Below, one piece after another: positions 13,556 to 24,439 of a DNA stretch of 64,000 nt. The translations under genes were made by a program, and so were the position numbers. The DNA lies in assembly GCA_023653785.1 (NCBI GenBank), contig JAMKCH010079196.1, positions 36,670-100,669 of the forward strand, read 5' to 3'. Each line of letters opens with the position of its first letter. The first letter of the stretch is position 1. The stretch is from Ophioderma brevispina (taxonomy: Eukaryota > Echinodermata > Ophiuroidea > Amphilepidida > Ophiodermatidae). The notes below the pieces were generated by a model. It ran no database searches. It had not been told where the DNA came from and saw nothing but the letters and a program-made list of their open reading frames with translations.

Positions 13556-15123
13556 TGCCCACATGCCCTGAGATCGACGGAGCTTGCCCTGTGCTGCTCA
13601 TGTGTGGAGTATGCTTGCCCTGTATGGGAGGGGTCAGCCCAGAAGCTTGACCCGTCGTTGGATGCCTCCTGCCGACTTGTCGCGGGGTGTCTTCGGCCAG
13701 CCCCAGCGGACAACTTATACATGCAGCAGCCTATACTTTGTCCGGCCTGAAGTATGAAGTGGCAACGCGCGCGTATACCCAGTGCCGCCTTTCAGTTGCT
13801 GTGCGCTTGTGCTTCGACTACGCACGCGCTGAAAGTCGGCACAATATAAACGACCGCGTTGTTACTTCATAGTTTGAGCTGGACAGAGTATAGCATGCAT
13901 GAGCATAGCTGCCAAGTATCTGGTATGGAGCGCCCTGTGTTTGGTCAGAGGCCGGCTGTTTGGTCTTAGGCAAGTCCGGTCCTTTGGAATAGTCTCTAAG
14001 GAGTTTGGGGAGTTGGCTTGTGGAAAGAAAGACTTGCTGTCAACCAAGTGGCATCTATTGGTATTGAGCTGAGACGAATATACCTAACAGGGATCGGAAG
14101 CAAAGCTGTAGTCCATTGTTAACAGCTCGAGCGTATCGAACCAGGTCTGATTCGGCTTGCAATGCCTTGGCCGCACGATGGCGCTGTGAGCACCTTAACT
14201 TTTCTATGAGCGAGGTATCCTGCAAATCAGACAATTTTACCCAATTTTGTGCTTCAATTCATTACCTAACGTGAATATAATTATTCATAGGACCGGCTCA
14301 CATTAACACTTTATGCATTTGGCCAGGTCATCAATAACTTCATTTTCATAAGACATTTAAGTCAAAATTAAAATAAAATGTCCAAATAGATCCTATTCTG
14401 TTAGAAAATAACAGTTTGAGAAATAAACTGGTCCAAATTTGTTTCAATTTTTGTGATATTGAAAGAGAAAATACAAGTTTTATTTAACTCAGTATATTTT
14501 GAAGATATCCAAGGATGTCATTAATACATTGATATTTGAGCAAATTCTACCTATAGTCGACAAATGAGTGTACAAAATTGGGGTCATTTTAAGTTTTTCC
14601 ATGGCTTACATGCAAAAGTCATTGAGTACTAAACTGCGTTCAAGACGTTTTGACAAATGACACGCACGTGTGAGCATCAATGATTTAAAATAGCCCGCCA
14701 AACTCAAATATTGGGGGTTATACATTGAAATGTATTGAATAACGATTACTGCTTCTCGATCAGTCGAGGAATCGTTGAATTAACATTACAATACCGTACC
14801 AGACGCTGCACGCTGCAAAACAATCCATTGATTACTTGCTTCGAATCTCTGTTAGGTATATTCATCTCAGGGATTGAGCCTGGTGAGCGTCTTCCGCCTG
14901 GGCTGCCTTCTCGTGGGCTGAGTGGCGGTGTCTCAGCTGATTGAGATCCAGAATCGGCCGATCAAAGGTCTCCTTGCAGAAGTGAGTCTACCTGGAAGCA
15001 GATCAGGACACTGGAGCATCTCTTGGTCTGCCCATGTTGGTGCAACAATGCACAGACAAGGACCTTGCAGAATTCATTGAAGCAGCCAGATATTGTACCC
15101 ACCTCTGGCTAGATCACATTTGA
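13556..15123 (+). mobile_element. Jockey/I-like LINE, C-terminal reverse transcriptase remnants
   Basis: At 13560-13730 the plus strand encodes LRSTELALCCSCVEYACPVW, then LDASCRLVAGCLRPAP, then (after a frameshift) GLKYEVATRA. The EY..PVW and R...GCLRP motifs are the connection region after the palm of many non-LTR reverse transcriptases. At 14990-15123 lie a WKQIRTLEHLLVCP stretch and, in another frame, QQCTDKDLAEFIEAARYC followed by THLWLDHI and a stop. These match the zinc-knuckle and C-terminal end of the same kind of element. The stretch between them is too decayed to read. It directly follows the 115-bp tandem array. Confidence 0.7.
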
Positions 15124-16394
15124 GAACCAATGTGTTAGGATACGATAAGAAGAATTTCCAATTTTAATAATCATTGGTATTGTTCAATTGGCGATCTTTT
15201 AAGCAATGCTGTTTCCTTGGTATACGAGCGCAAATGCAACTCCTTTGATTCAGAAATTGATCTTCTCTTTCCTCCTCCTCTTCTTGAGTCATGTCTTAAT
15301 TGTCTTCTTCTGTATCAGATTATTCTTCCTCTACTATTATGTCAGACAACTCTTGTAGCATCAACACTCCTGATGGCCACTTGTATCTAGTGCACCATCA
15401 TTTAACTTCCAACCATGATCATCTGGTGGAGAAATTTCTGGCTCTGCCACATCTTCCTGGTACCGAATCAGGGCTTGATAATTAGCTCTCTGGATGTGCA
15501 TCCTCAACAAATCTCTCATACGAGTGCTCTGGCACATCAGTCGATCTTCCCAGGCTTAGGAAGGCATCGATATACTTGTCACGGTTTGCCTTACCGTCGT
15601 CTACCTGAGTCATTTTTGTAACCAAAGCTAACTTCCGACCCCCACATGATTTTCGTTACTGAACATCAGATCTCTGTAAATTTGGTACACAGGGTAGCGG
15701 TTTCTTCTCCATTGTCATCAAAATACTCAGTGCCGCAATCTCCATTATAGATGTTCACTATGACGTCCATATGTTGAGGACAGTATAACATACTGTACTG
15801 AAATAATAGGATGGAAAATTGATATTTCGCGAACTTTTAGTGTACATCAAAAACCTTTAGGCACTAAATTCTCCAATTTTATAAAACTAGTCATTTTCCA
15901 TCAAGTAGAGACAAAAACCCGCATGAAAATTGATATTCAAACATTTCTGGCGAAAAATATGAATTTTCCCCTATCGTGGTGGTCTGATGGAATTGACAAT
16001 TTTGCTAACATCCGAATTTTATGACGTCATTGGACGTAATGCTAGGCTGTTGGTACTCATTTTGGTATCATTGTGAAAAGGAGGATCATAGCTAATCTAT
16101 TGGTACCAAAATCAAGTGATTTTTTGTGTTGAGTTTTCGGCATATTGGTACGTCTCTCCCTGCATGGGGGTTGCATTTTGGCAGCCATTTTGAAAAAGCA
16201 CCCTCAACGTTTAACCCAGGGTGGGAATTTTGCAGACAACCGGAAATTCAATTTTCTTATGGTTAAGCTTCACAAAAATGGTTGTCTCCAAAAATCCAGT
16301 GGGGGGGGGTGCAGGGGGGTCATGGTAGCCGGTAGTCTAATTAACGAAAATCTTACAAATCATTATTTTCATGGAAAAACTCATGACCTGCGTC

Positions 16395-16690
16395 AAGGTA
16401 AAGAAGATCAGTCTTGAAGTGAAAAGAGATGGAATTGGCTGGGGCACATATGGTAAAGAAAAGGAAAACCATTGCATGACTGCTTTGACTTGGGCAAGGG
16501 AAAAATGGAAGGCCAAAACAACTTGGTGTAGAACTGTGAGAAAAGGAAAGGAAGATCTTGGATGGTATCATGGAATGAAGCCTTCACTCTTTTCAAGCAA
16601 GAACAGAGAACATTGGAAAAAGAGTGTGGAGGTCTTATCATTCTTATGTGCCAGTAGGCACGAAGAGGAAGAGAATCCTTTGGCAATTAA
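16395..16690 (+). mobile_element. Non-LTR reverse transcriptase C-terminal fragment
   Basis: The frame encodes ENHCMTALTWAREKWKAKTT, WCRTVRKGKEDLGW and HWKKSVEVL ... CASRHEEE. The order ALTWA.....TTW.RTV.....LGW......W...V...CA.RHEE is the C-terminus of the endonuclease-reverse-transcriptase LINE family, the same family as the 8.7 and 47.5 kb fragments. Only the end of the protein is present. Confidence 0.75.
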
Positions 16691-16959
16691 CATTAGAACA
16701 CCAAAAAGTGACTGTCAGGTAGAGGCTGGCGGGACACAACAAAAGTTTGTTTGCTTGTTGGCCATATACAATACAAAATGAAAACGACAAGTATTAAAAC
16801 AAATTCAAAAAAGTATAAAAATCAAATAAAAAAACACCGAGAAGGGGGTTACCCTCAGGTGCACCCAATTACACCAACACCGCATACAATCACCTTCTAA
16901 CATCCACAAAATATAAAATGCATCACTACACTAAAAAACTCCCCAAAACGTTTAATGAA

Positions 16960-17022
16960 CTGACAAGAATAAAAAATGCTACTATAAGCGCTATATAAAA
17001 ACTGGTTATTATTACACTAACA
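16960..17022 (+). mobile_element. Possible L2-type LINE 3' end
   Basis: The string CTATAAGCGCTATATAAAAA followed by TTATTATTAC resembles the 3' terminus of L2-type elements, like the one at 57.6 kb. No coding part is attached. Confidence 0.4.
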
Positions 17023-17510
17023 AAACACTGCCCGGCAGTATGCGTGAGCACCTGCAGGGCTTGTGCTTTTAAAATTCGCGCTCAATCAGGCGTGATAAGG
17101 CTATTGAATGCTGTACCTGTATGGACATATTCTTCACACCCCTAACATGTCAGTAGACCAGGTACTAACTTGTGTTTGTAAACATTGATGTCACTTCATC
17201 TATAAAACATTGGTTTCTTGGACTGTTAGATTTGTTGTTGTGAAACATTAAGTGAAATTATTTAAACACCTTTCGAAATCTTCACGTGTAACGCTTCTCT
17301 TAAATTGTGAACTTTAGAGTGGATACTTATAGTTTTAGTGTTTGACTGTAATTCTTGAGAACATTTTTGTGTATTGATTGTGATCATCAATGTAATTGTG
17401 TTGGACATTACAAATTCCTGAACCAATCGTTTTATTCTACAAAAATAAATTCTCTAGTTATATAAAATTCAGATCATTTGTGGACAAGGCTCTTTTGATT
17501 CGTCATGTGA

Positions 17511-18172
17511 GTGCAACAAAGTCGTATCTACATTTTCGTGATTTTACAGGAGATGCATTTTTGTGCTTCATTCATTTGTTAGTTTCCGATTTATAACACA
17601 CGATGAAAATGTATTTTTTAAATATACTATGAATATTTCATTTCCCACTTAAGTCGACTAATTAGGTAATTAGCTAATTGAGGTGGCGTAACTACACACA
17701 TGATTTTCCGTGTAGTGCCGAAGTCGTATCTACCAGTTACGATTTTGTTGCATTCAAGAGAAATTCAATTTTTAGTGCAACAAAGTGGTACGTACAAAAT
17801 AAATAGGCATTATTAGCTTCATAAACCTCCAAGAGTGAGCCTAACTTTAAGTATGTTAAAATATGCGTATTCATTACTTGTAAAATAATTAAGTATTGGG
17901 GCTAAGATAGTGGAAGAGGAATTAACTGACATTTTGAACTACATTAAGTTTTTTGTGCCAAACTTAGCACTAAATTGTTAATAATAATGAAAATGGACTG
18001 TTTGACCAAACATTGGGGAGAATTTTATTTACACTTTAAAAAACAATCGCGTACAAAAATAAAAGGGCGTTCCGTTAGTGCAAACAAAAGTCGTATCTAC
18101 CAGTTCGACTTTGTTGCAACCTCACCCAGAAATTCATTTTGAGTGCAACCGAACAACGTCGTATCTACACCT
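17511..18172. repeat. Dispersed short motif TGCAACAAAGTCGTATCTAC
   Basis: Full or near-full copies at 17511, 17714, 17775, 18077 and 18142. Two of them (17714 and 18077) are followed by an inverted partner ending TTTGTTGCA, forming short hairpins. No gene is seen from 17,030 to 18,940. Confidence 0.6.
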
Positions 18173-18946
18173 AAATATGCCTATTTATGCATAATAACTC
18201 GCAATAAAATTGGGACTGTCACTTGAAAGTGTGATCAAATTAGGGTAATGACGTCTTTTTCAATTAATAAACAATTCAATTTCGCCAAAAATGTCAGTAC
18301 GACTTGAGACATTCACATTGTGTACAGTATTTCTGACCTTGAATCTATGTTAGTAGGGATGACCTTAAGGACCATGCATATTACGGAATTGTCATGCAAT
18401 TTCTAATTTCGGAATTTTTTTGTTACTTTGAAACAAGCCAGGGACTCTAAATGTGATCACAAAATTTATGTTCTCGGTTCTGCAGAGTTACGCCCAAAAA
18501 TAGTAAATCAGTCTATCACCCATGCCATACCGTTTGAACCAATATCAGCAAAGCCTTAGGACTGCTACTCGTAAGAACAGAGTGACCGATCTTCTAAAAA
18601 CAGAATTAAATCGTAGGAAATATAGTGATTAAGGGGCCAACATCTCTAAATTCTGCCATTATTCCTCATCTGCCATCTTCAATGCGCGACAGAATGTGAT
18701 TGGTTCAATGGGATCAGAATAATTAATGTTAGTTTGCTTTATCGTAAGAGTTGTATGTTACTGTCAATGTTTTAAGCTGGTAGATTATTGCTGTTTGATA
18801 TCATGTCTTTCCACGCCCTGGGGTCAGTATAGGGCCACAGTTGTCCTTGGGTTTTAAGGTTTCTTCTTTTGATGAAATAAAGATGATTTAATATCGAAGA
18901 AAAAAATAAAACCAAGAGAATCTGAAGAACCACACCGATCTCGGCA

Positions 18947-19140
18947 CAGTGGTGGCACCAGACTTCATTTCTGGGGGGGGGGGCGGTAAAACGGAGGGCA
19001 AGTGTTGTTTTTTGGGGGTGGGCCAAAAGAAAATTCTGGGGGGGAAACTTCAAAAGTTGAACCCCCCAAATCGATAATATTGCCCAAATTTGATTGATTT
19101 TTGCCCCAATCGCCGATTTTGTCATAAATCAGTCATATTT
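18947..19140. mobile_element. CAGTGGCG-type MITE copy
   Basis: Starts CAGTGGTGGCACCAGACTTC, followed by G runs and TTTTGCCC words as in the 1.5 and 4.7 kb copies. The right terminal repeat is not clear. Confidence 0.6.
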
Positions 19141-19840
19141 TATTCGGCAGGAGCATGGGGAAAAAAACATTAACCGTAAGTAAAAAAGCAATACGAAATG
19201 TAAAAATACAAGGCGGAGGGAAATGGTTAATTTCCTGTGCAATTAGTTAGCTCCTGTCTGCATGATATTGACGTAGGATGAAGGGTAAAGAATAGGACTT
19301 ATATATTTGGTCCTTTAAATTTAGCATATTGATGGGGGTGGCAAGTTCTTTTAACAAAGGAGTCAGTGGTTCTTGTTGTCGGAGTCGATCAAGCCTCGCA
19401 GAGCCGATTCCATGGCAGTAAACGAAACATTATACCCCGTCTCGGAAATGGGAAACGAAGGACGAGAACCGATTGCATCCGAGTACGGTGAGCTTTCCCG
19501 CTATTCGGCACCAACGGCACGGACAATACACAGAGAATGACCCGCTTGTCTGTTGGCCAAAATAAAACAACGTCCGGTTTTTGGAAAGTGGCGCGATTAT
19601 GCTCGGTTGTCTTTCTCCAACCCGTTGTGTGGTTTTGCATTGTCGCATAGATTGACACATTGCCCATTTTTAAATATTTCAGACTCCCTATGGAGTAAAT
19701 GAAATTAATGTACTATGCGCTCCAAAACATATTTTGGACAAATGTTTTAAAATGCGAAAAACAAGTACCTTTATATTGCATAAGGGGCAGGTGTCTAAGA
19801 CTTTCTTGCCACACCTTTTTAGTTTTGTATACAAATTGTC

Positions 19841-19841
<1 letters not shown>

Positions 19842-19898
<57 letters not shown>

Positions 19899-19930
19899 CC
19901 CCCCCCCCCCCCACCCCCCCCCCCCCCCCC
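19842..19930 (+). repeat. C tract, 89 bp with two interruptions
   Basis: Pure C except a T at 19896 and an A at 19913. The minus strand is a G tract able to form quadruplexes. The polyproline frames over it are artefacts. Confidence 0.95.
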
Positions 19931-20652
19931 TCTGTGAGTAGATAAGATTCGATTAGCATCAAAAGGATGACAATGAAATACAGAGGACTGGTTAAATAAT
20001 CAAGATATTAATATCTTATAAAGAAGTATTTATAACAGTATTCAGATGATGGCTAGGAAGAGTTATCTTGCTAAATTAACAATTGAAAGGGCAAATAAGA
20101 AGAGTGCAACAAACATACAGAGGACAACCTTCACCAAGGAAAAAACATTTTATCTTACAATGGTAACATTACAGCTCAATCATGCAATTGTATGGCATTG
20201 TTTTTGAAATATAAAACCGTTCTACAAAAAACAAGAGGCCCGCGGATGATCTAGAATGTACGCATGTTACATCGGGATTCTAAGGTTAAATGACATTTGG
20301 TACATCTGCAGATAAACCTCGTAACCTGACAATTGGATCATGGACAGATGTAGTGGAGCTCAAACAAGAAGAAAGAAGGGAAACGCAGAAACATCAGAAT
20401 TATTAACCAATAATCTAAAAAGATCAGAAAAATGTGTCATTGACCAAAAGCCAAAATGACATTTAATGGACATTTAATGGACATTAAGTCATTTCGCAAG
20501 ACATTAAGGACCACCTTGTACGATTATAAACGAAACTCTTTTAAACGGTAATATTATTTTGCTGCGAAAGAGAAATGGAGTCTAGGCAGTAAAAATCTCA
20601 TATTAATGTCGATTATGAGATGCGTGTACGCTCTTCATGATGGCTGTGAAGA

Positions 20653-20892
20653 ATGGCTGGTCAACTCTGGTTCAACTCTAAGCGAAAAAAGGGACAAGAT
20701 TTGATTGGAAAGGTTCGCTTAAGAAAGAGTACGAAGAAATTCTCGCAGGCTCGTATCAAAAACAGGCGATTATGCTTGAAACAACGTGAAAAGCAGGAAA
20801 ATCGTTTTAGGCTTACATCAAAATCCATACAGACGTGTCAGGAGATTGATAATAATAAGCTAAATAAAGTTGAGCACAAGGATAGAGAGGTG
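20653..20892 (+). CDS. Small basic open frame, unrecognised
   Basis: 80 codons, very rich in Lys, Arg and Gln (for example FNSKRKKGQD and KNRRLCLKQREKQENR), with no known motif and no splice context. It may be a remnant of a nucleic-acid-binding protein of a mobile element or chance. Nothing else is recognised in 20,000-22,600. Confidence 0.15.
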
Positions 20893-23065
20893 TAAAATGA
20901 AAGAGGGACGGTGGATACTTCTTCTAGAATACATAAGATTGCATACTACAGAGAGGATCTAAAACAAGCTTCTTAGACTTAGATAGGTCTGTAGGGGTAA
21001 GTCCTTCTGTGATACAGGTAAGTCCTATTCATGGAAGAAAACTAAAACCATTTTTAAACAAGGCAGCAGAGCATATGCCAGATGTAGTATATAAGATTTT
21101 GAAACACATATTTACAGTCATGTTATGATCATCTAGAGCGGTATAGTATTTTATCCGACCACAACACGGTATCAGGAAAAAGCGTTCCAATGAAACAAAT
21201 CCTCACCAATTAACCAGAAATAAATCGATGTTTCTATATCAGACGTATCGAGAGTCTTCGATAAAGTCCTCATTGCAGACTAATTTACATGCTAAAATGA
21301 AATCACTGGTAAGATATTTAAGTGATGAAGCATTTTTCCCCTGGCCGTACTCAACATAACGGGGCGGCCGAGCTGTGAAAAGTGCTCTAGTTTTCGAGTT
21401 ACCCCTCCCCTCGGTACAACAAAACACAACCACCTTTATTTGAAGGATAAATATATCAGATTTAAGAAAATGATGGGTGTGGTTTAAATATTTAGTGGCA
21501 GGGATGATTTCTAGCCCGAAAAATGCATTTTGGGCTGCAAATTAAGCGAAATTATAATTTTTTTTATTTGTTTAAAGTAAAAATATTACAAACTTATTTT
21601 ATGGTATCTTTTTTGTTATTGATATAGGTTTTATACATTGCATAAAGGTTCAGGTAATACTCGTTGTGGTGACATGTGACAAAAAGGATGTTTTTTTTAG
21701 GAAAAAGTGATTTTGGGGCTAAAATTCTAGACCCTTTATATATTGTATAAAACAGAAATCTATAATATAAATGTCAAAGATTGATAGTATTGCATCATGA
21801 TTAAAATTTGTTTTGCTAAGAAATTAATAAATCTTGATTTTCTTAAGTTTTTATCTCAAAAACGTGATTTTTTGACCCAAAAAACACCCCTACCACCAAA
21901 ATATTTGACCACAATCATCATTTTTTAAAATTATATATTACTATCTTTCGAATAGAAGTGGTTGCGTTTTGTTGTACCGAGGGGAGAGGTTGTCGACCAT
22001 TTTGCAGTCCAAACCGCTCCGCTAACACGTTCTGGTCAAGCTTCTGACACAGGGCCTTTGTGGTTCCTGCTGGGGCTATGCGTAACAATCAAGTACGATC
22101 AATGAGTTGGCTATTTACGGTTCGGGATGACTACCTACCTGCTTTACCCACCCACCGATTACATTGGGGATACCAATGGGGCTCAGAACGATCGCCAAAC
22201 ATTAGAAAAAATGACTGAATCCGATCCCATCAAGTGTACTACAATGCCCACAGCAAAGTAGCCAGCAGTTACAGGGTGTCATAGCAATATTAATATTCTT
22301 TCAGGGGAATTCTTTAACAATTAAGGGCCTTGAAAGAAATCTTGGAGACTACAAGCCAGAGGTGAAAGTTACTGATTACCACGTTATAGCACGTGCCTTA
22401 TTGAAATATGCTACTTCACCATGCAAAATGTAACATCATAATGCATCGGAAAAGGTGCAAACACAAGCTGCACGCCTCTGTATGACGAGTTGAGCACAGA
22501 ACCATGCACTGTTATCCAACTGATGACTTCAGCTGCAGGCACTCAAAAATCCGGAAGAAAAATGGCTCGACTTATAAACGAGTGTCACCAGTTGCATATT
22601 GGCGGAGGTGCAAGCAAGGTTGATGGGCATGTATACAGAGTGGTCCAAAAAAACTTTACACTTTTTCGTTTGCAAATTTCTCAAAAGTGGATAGACGTAT
22701 CAAAATAGTTTGAGGGTATTTATTAACTACGATATCTTGTTGGAACCTGGTGAAAACGGCGTTAAAAACAAAGCTGAAATGACAAAATGGCCGCCATCTA
22801 GAGAAAAAAGGTCAAAAACCACTTTGCACAGACGTAAGTCTATGGCACTCTGTTGGCGGTCACAAATTATATCCACAATTGATACACACATTGAACAACG
22901 CCCCCCGTCATGGGACTTGGTATTTATTAATAACCACAAAGGTAAGAATTAAGGCATCTCAAATTATCTCAAGTTTCTCTTATTCATTTAAAAACAAAAC
23001 GGCTGCAATATTTCTTCTTGTCTTCTTGTGATCTTGTCCCAAACCATAAAAACATTTAAAATGTA

Positions 23066-23965
23066 GAAGAAGCAGAGTGGGCACGTGTGGTCCAGTGGAC
23101 AGAACCACCAACTCATGATCTGTAGGTTGTGGGTTCGAGTCCCGCTGAGGCCAACGTGTTGAGGCCAACGTGTTGTGCACTTGGGCAAGGCACATCATTT
23201 TGTTGTTTTTAATTACCCAGTGGCAGGGGGCAATCCCACCCAGTAGGTTCTTCCCAGTGCCATCTTCTTATTCCTCAGGTTTGCAAAACAGAGTCTCATA
23301 AAGCCACATTTTTTTCACCGGATTGTTCCTATTTGGAATCAACTACCTTCCCACATCAGATCCACTACATCTTTCTCCATTTTTAAATCTCAGGTCCTTG
23401 ATTTTTACAAATCCAAATTCACATCTCAGTTCGACTCAGCGAATACTTGTTCTTGGCTGACCAACTGTCGCTGTTCAATCTGCAGAGTTTGTTAAAAAGC
23501 TTCCTCCCTCTAGATCCTGTTTTGGCCTCCTAGGTGGGATGGTCCTAGAGGTGCTTTGTCACCTGTTCATCTCATCCTTTCACTGGTATTTGTGCAATTT
23601 AAAAAAAATCCTGTTATCCCAGTGCAATTTTGTATTTTAAGTTTGTATTTTATCAATTTTCTATATTGCAATATATTGTATGTTTCATTTTAACCAGTGA
23701 TAAAGTGTAATAAATAAAATAAAATAAAATAAAAAAATAAACTTTACCTCACTTGCCTCTCTCTACCCAGGAGTGAAATGGGGAGCTGTCAGGGGAATGT
23801 TACAATCTAAGTGCTGATAGGAGCTGCGCTACGGTGGCGCCCTAGTTGAAGCGAAATGATTCTGATGATTTCCTAGTGATAGCGTAATAATAATTGTAAA
23901 CGCCATGATGCTTCGGCGAATGGCGTACCTAAATACCTGGTATTATTATTATTATTATTATTAGA
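23066..23965 (+). mobile_element. tRNA-derived SINE split by a LINE 3' fragment
   Basis: A tRNA-like head has box A (TGGTCCAGTGGACAG, near 23090) and a perfect box B (GGTTCGAGTCC, near 23132). A body sequence follows to about 23280 and resumes at about 23745 with CTCTCTCTACCCAGGAGTGA, ending in TACCTGG and seven TTA units at 23938-23963. The middle, 23283-23744, is a LINE C-terminus with its own A-rich tail and is listed separately. A second, more diverged copy is at 46083-46470. Confidence 0.8.
23283..23744 (+). mobile_element. LINE C-terminal fragment inserted in a SINE
   Basis: The frame from about 23287 to 23494 encodes FHRIVPIWNQLPSHIRS, SIFKSQVLDFYKSKF and ANTCSWLTNCRCSICRV, then a stop. 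The WN.LP..I....S...FK..L and CRC..C patterns are the end of a non-LTR reverse transcriptase. The 3'UTR ends in AATAAAATAAAATAAAAT. It interrupts the SINE, so it is younger. Confidence 0.7.
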
Positions 23966-24439
23966 GTCTTGCTCAGTATATTGACAAGAAAAACATGCAA
24001 GTCTCTTTCAATTTAAAAAATTCCCCTTTTTTTTTTTTTTAAAATGAATAATTATGTAAATGGACATTTCAAGTTCAGTTTACGGTTGAGATATCTATCA
24101 TTCATTTTCATTCAAATGGTATAAATGCTCACAAAAACTCAAGGTGCGTCAGTAGGTTGTTACGTCAAGTAGGCCTCTATACTTTTCACGCAATGGTATT
24201 GATTATGTTAACATCATAATTGCTCCATAGACTTATATGTGTGCAATGTGGGTTTTGACCATTTTTCTTTACACAGTAGCCATTTTGTTATTTGAGCTTT
24301 GTTTTCAAAAACCGTTTCACCAGGTTTGCTAACAGTTTTGAGTTAATAAATATTTTCAAATTAATTGTGATAGGTTCCACCCACTTTTGAGAAATTTGCA
24401 GATATAAAGGTAAACATTTTTTTGGACCACAATGTAGGT

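Larger units (their letters stand above)
22638..24430. repeat. Pair of inverted repeat copies flanking the SINE/LINE nest
   Basis: 22638-22846 and 24223-24430 are inverted copies about 210 bp long. Outer ends read GTGGTCCAAAAAAA. Shared inner words include GCAAATTTCTCAAAAGTGG and AAGTCTATGG. Together they may be the two ends of one transposon into which the SINE and LINE later inserted. Confidence 0.6.

Noticed and set aside
19699..19941. Open frames with long polyproline ends
   Set aside because: Translation of the C tract. No codon bias, splice sites or domain.
23082..23160. A functional tRNA gene
   Set aside because: Box A and B are good, but the acceptor stem does not pair and SINE body sequence follows directly.
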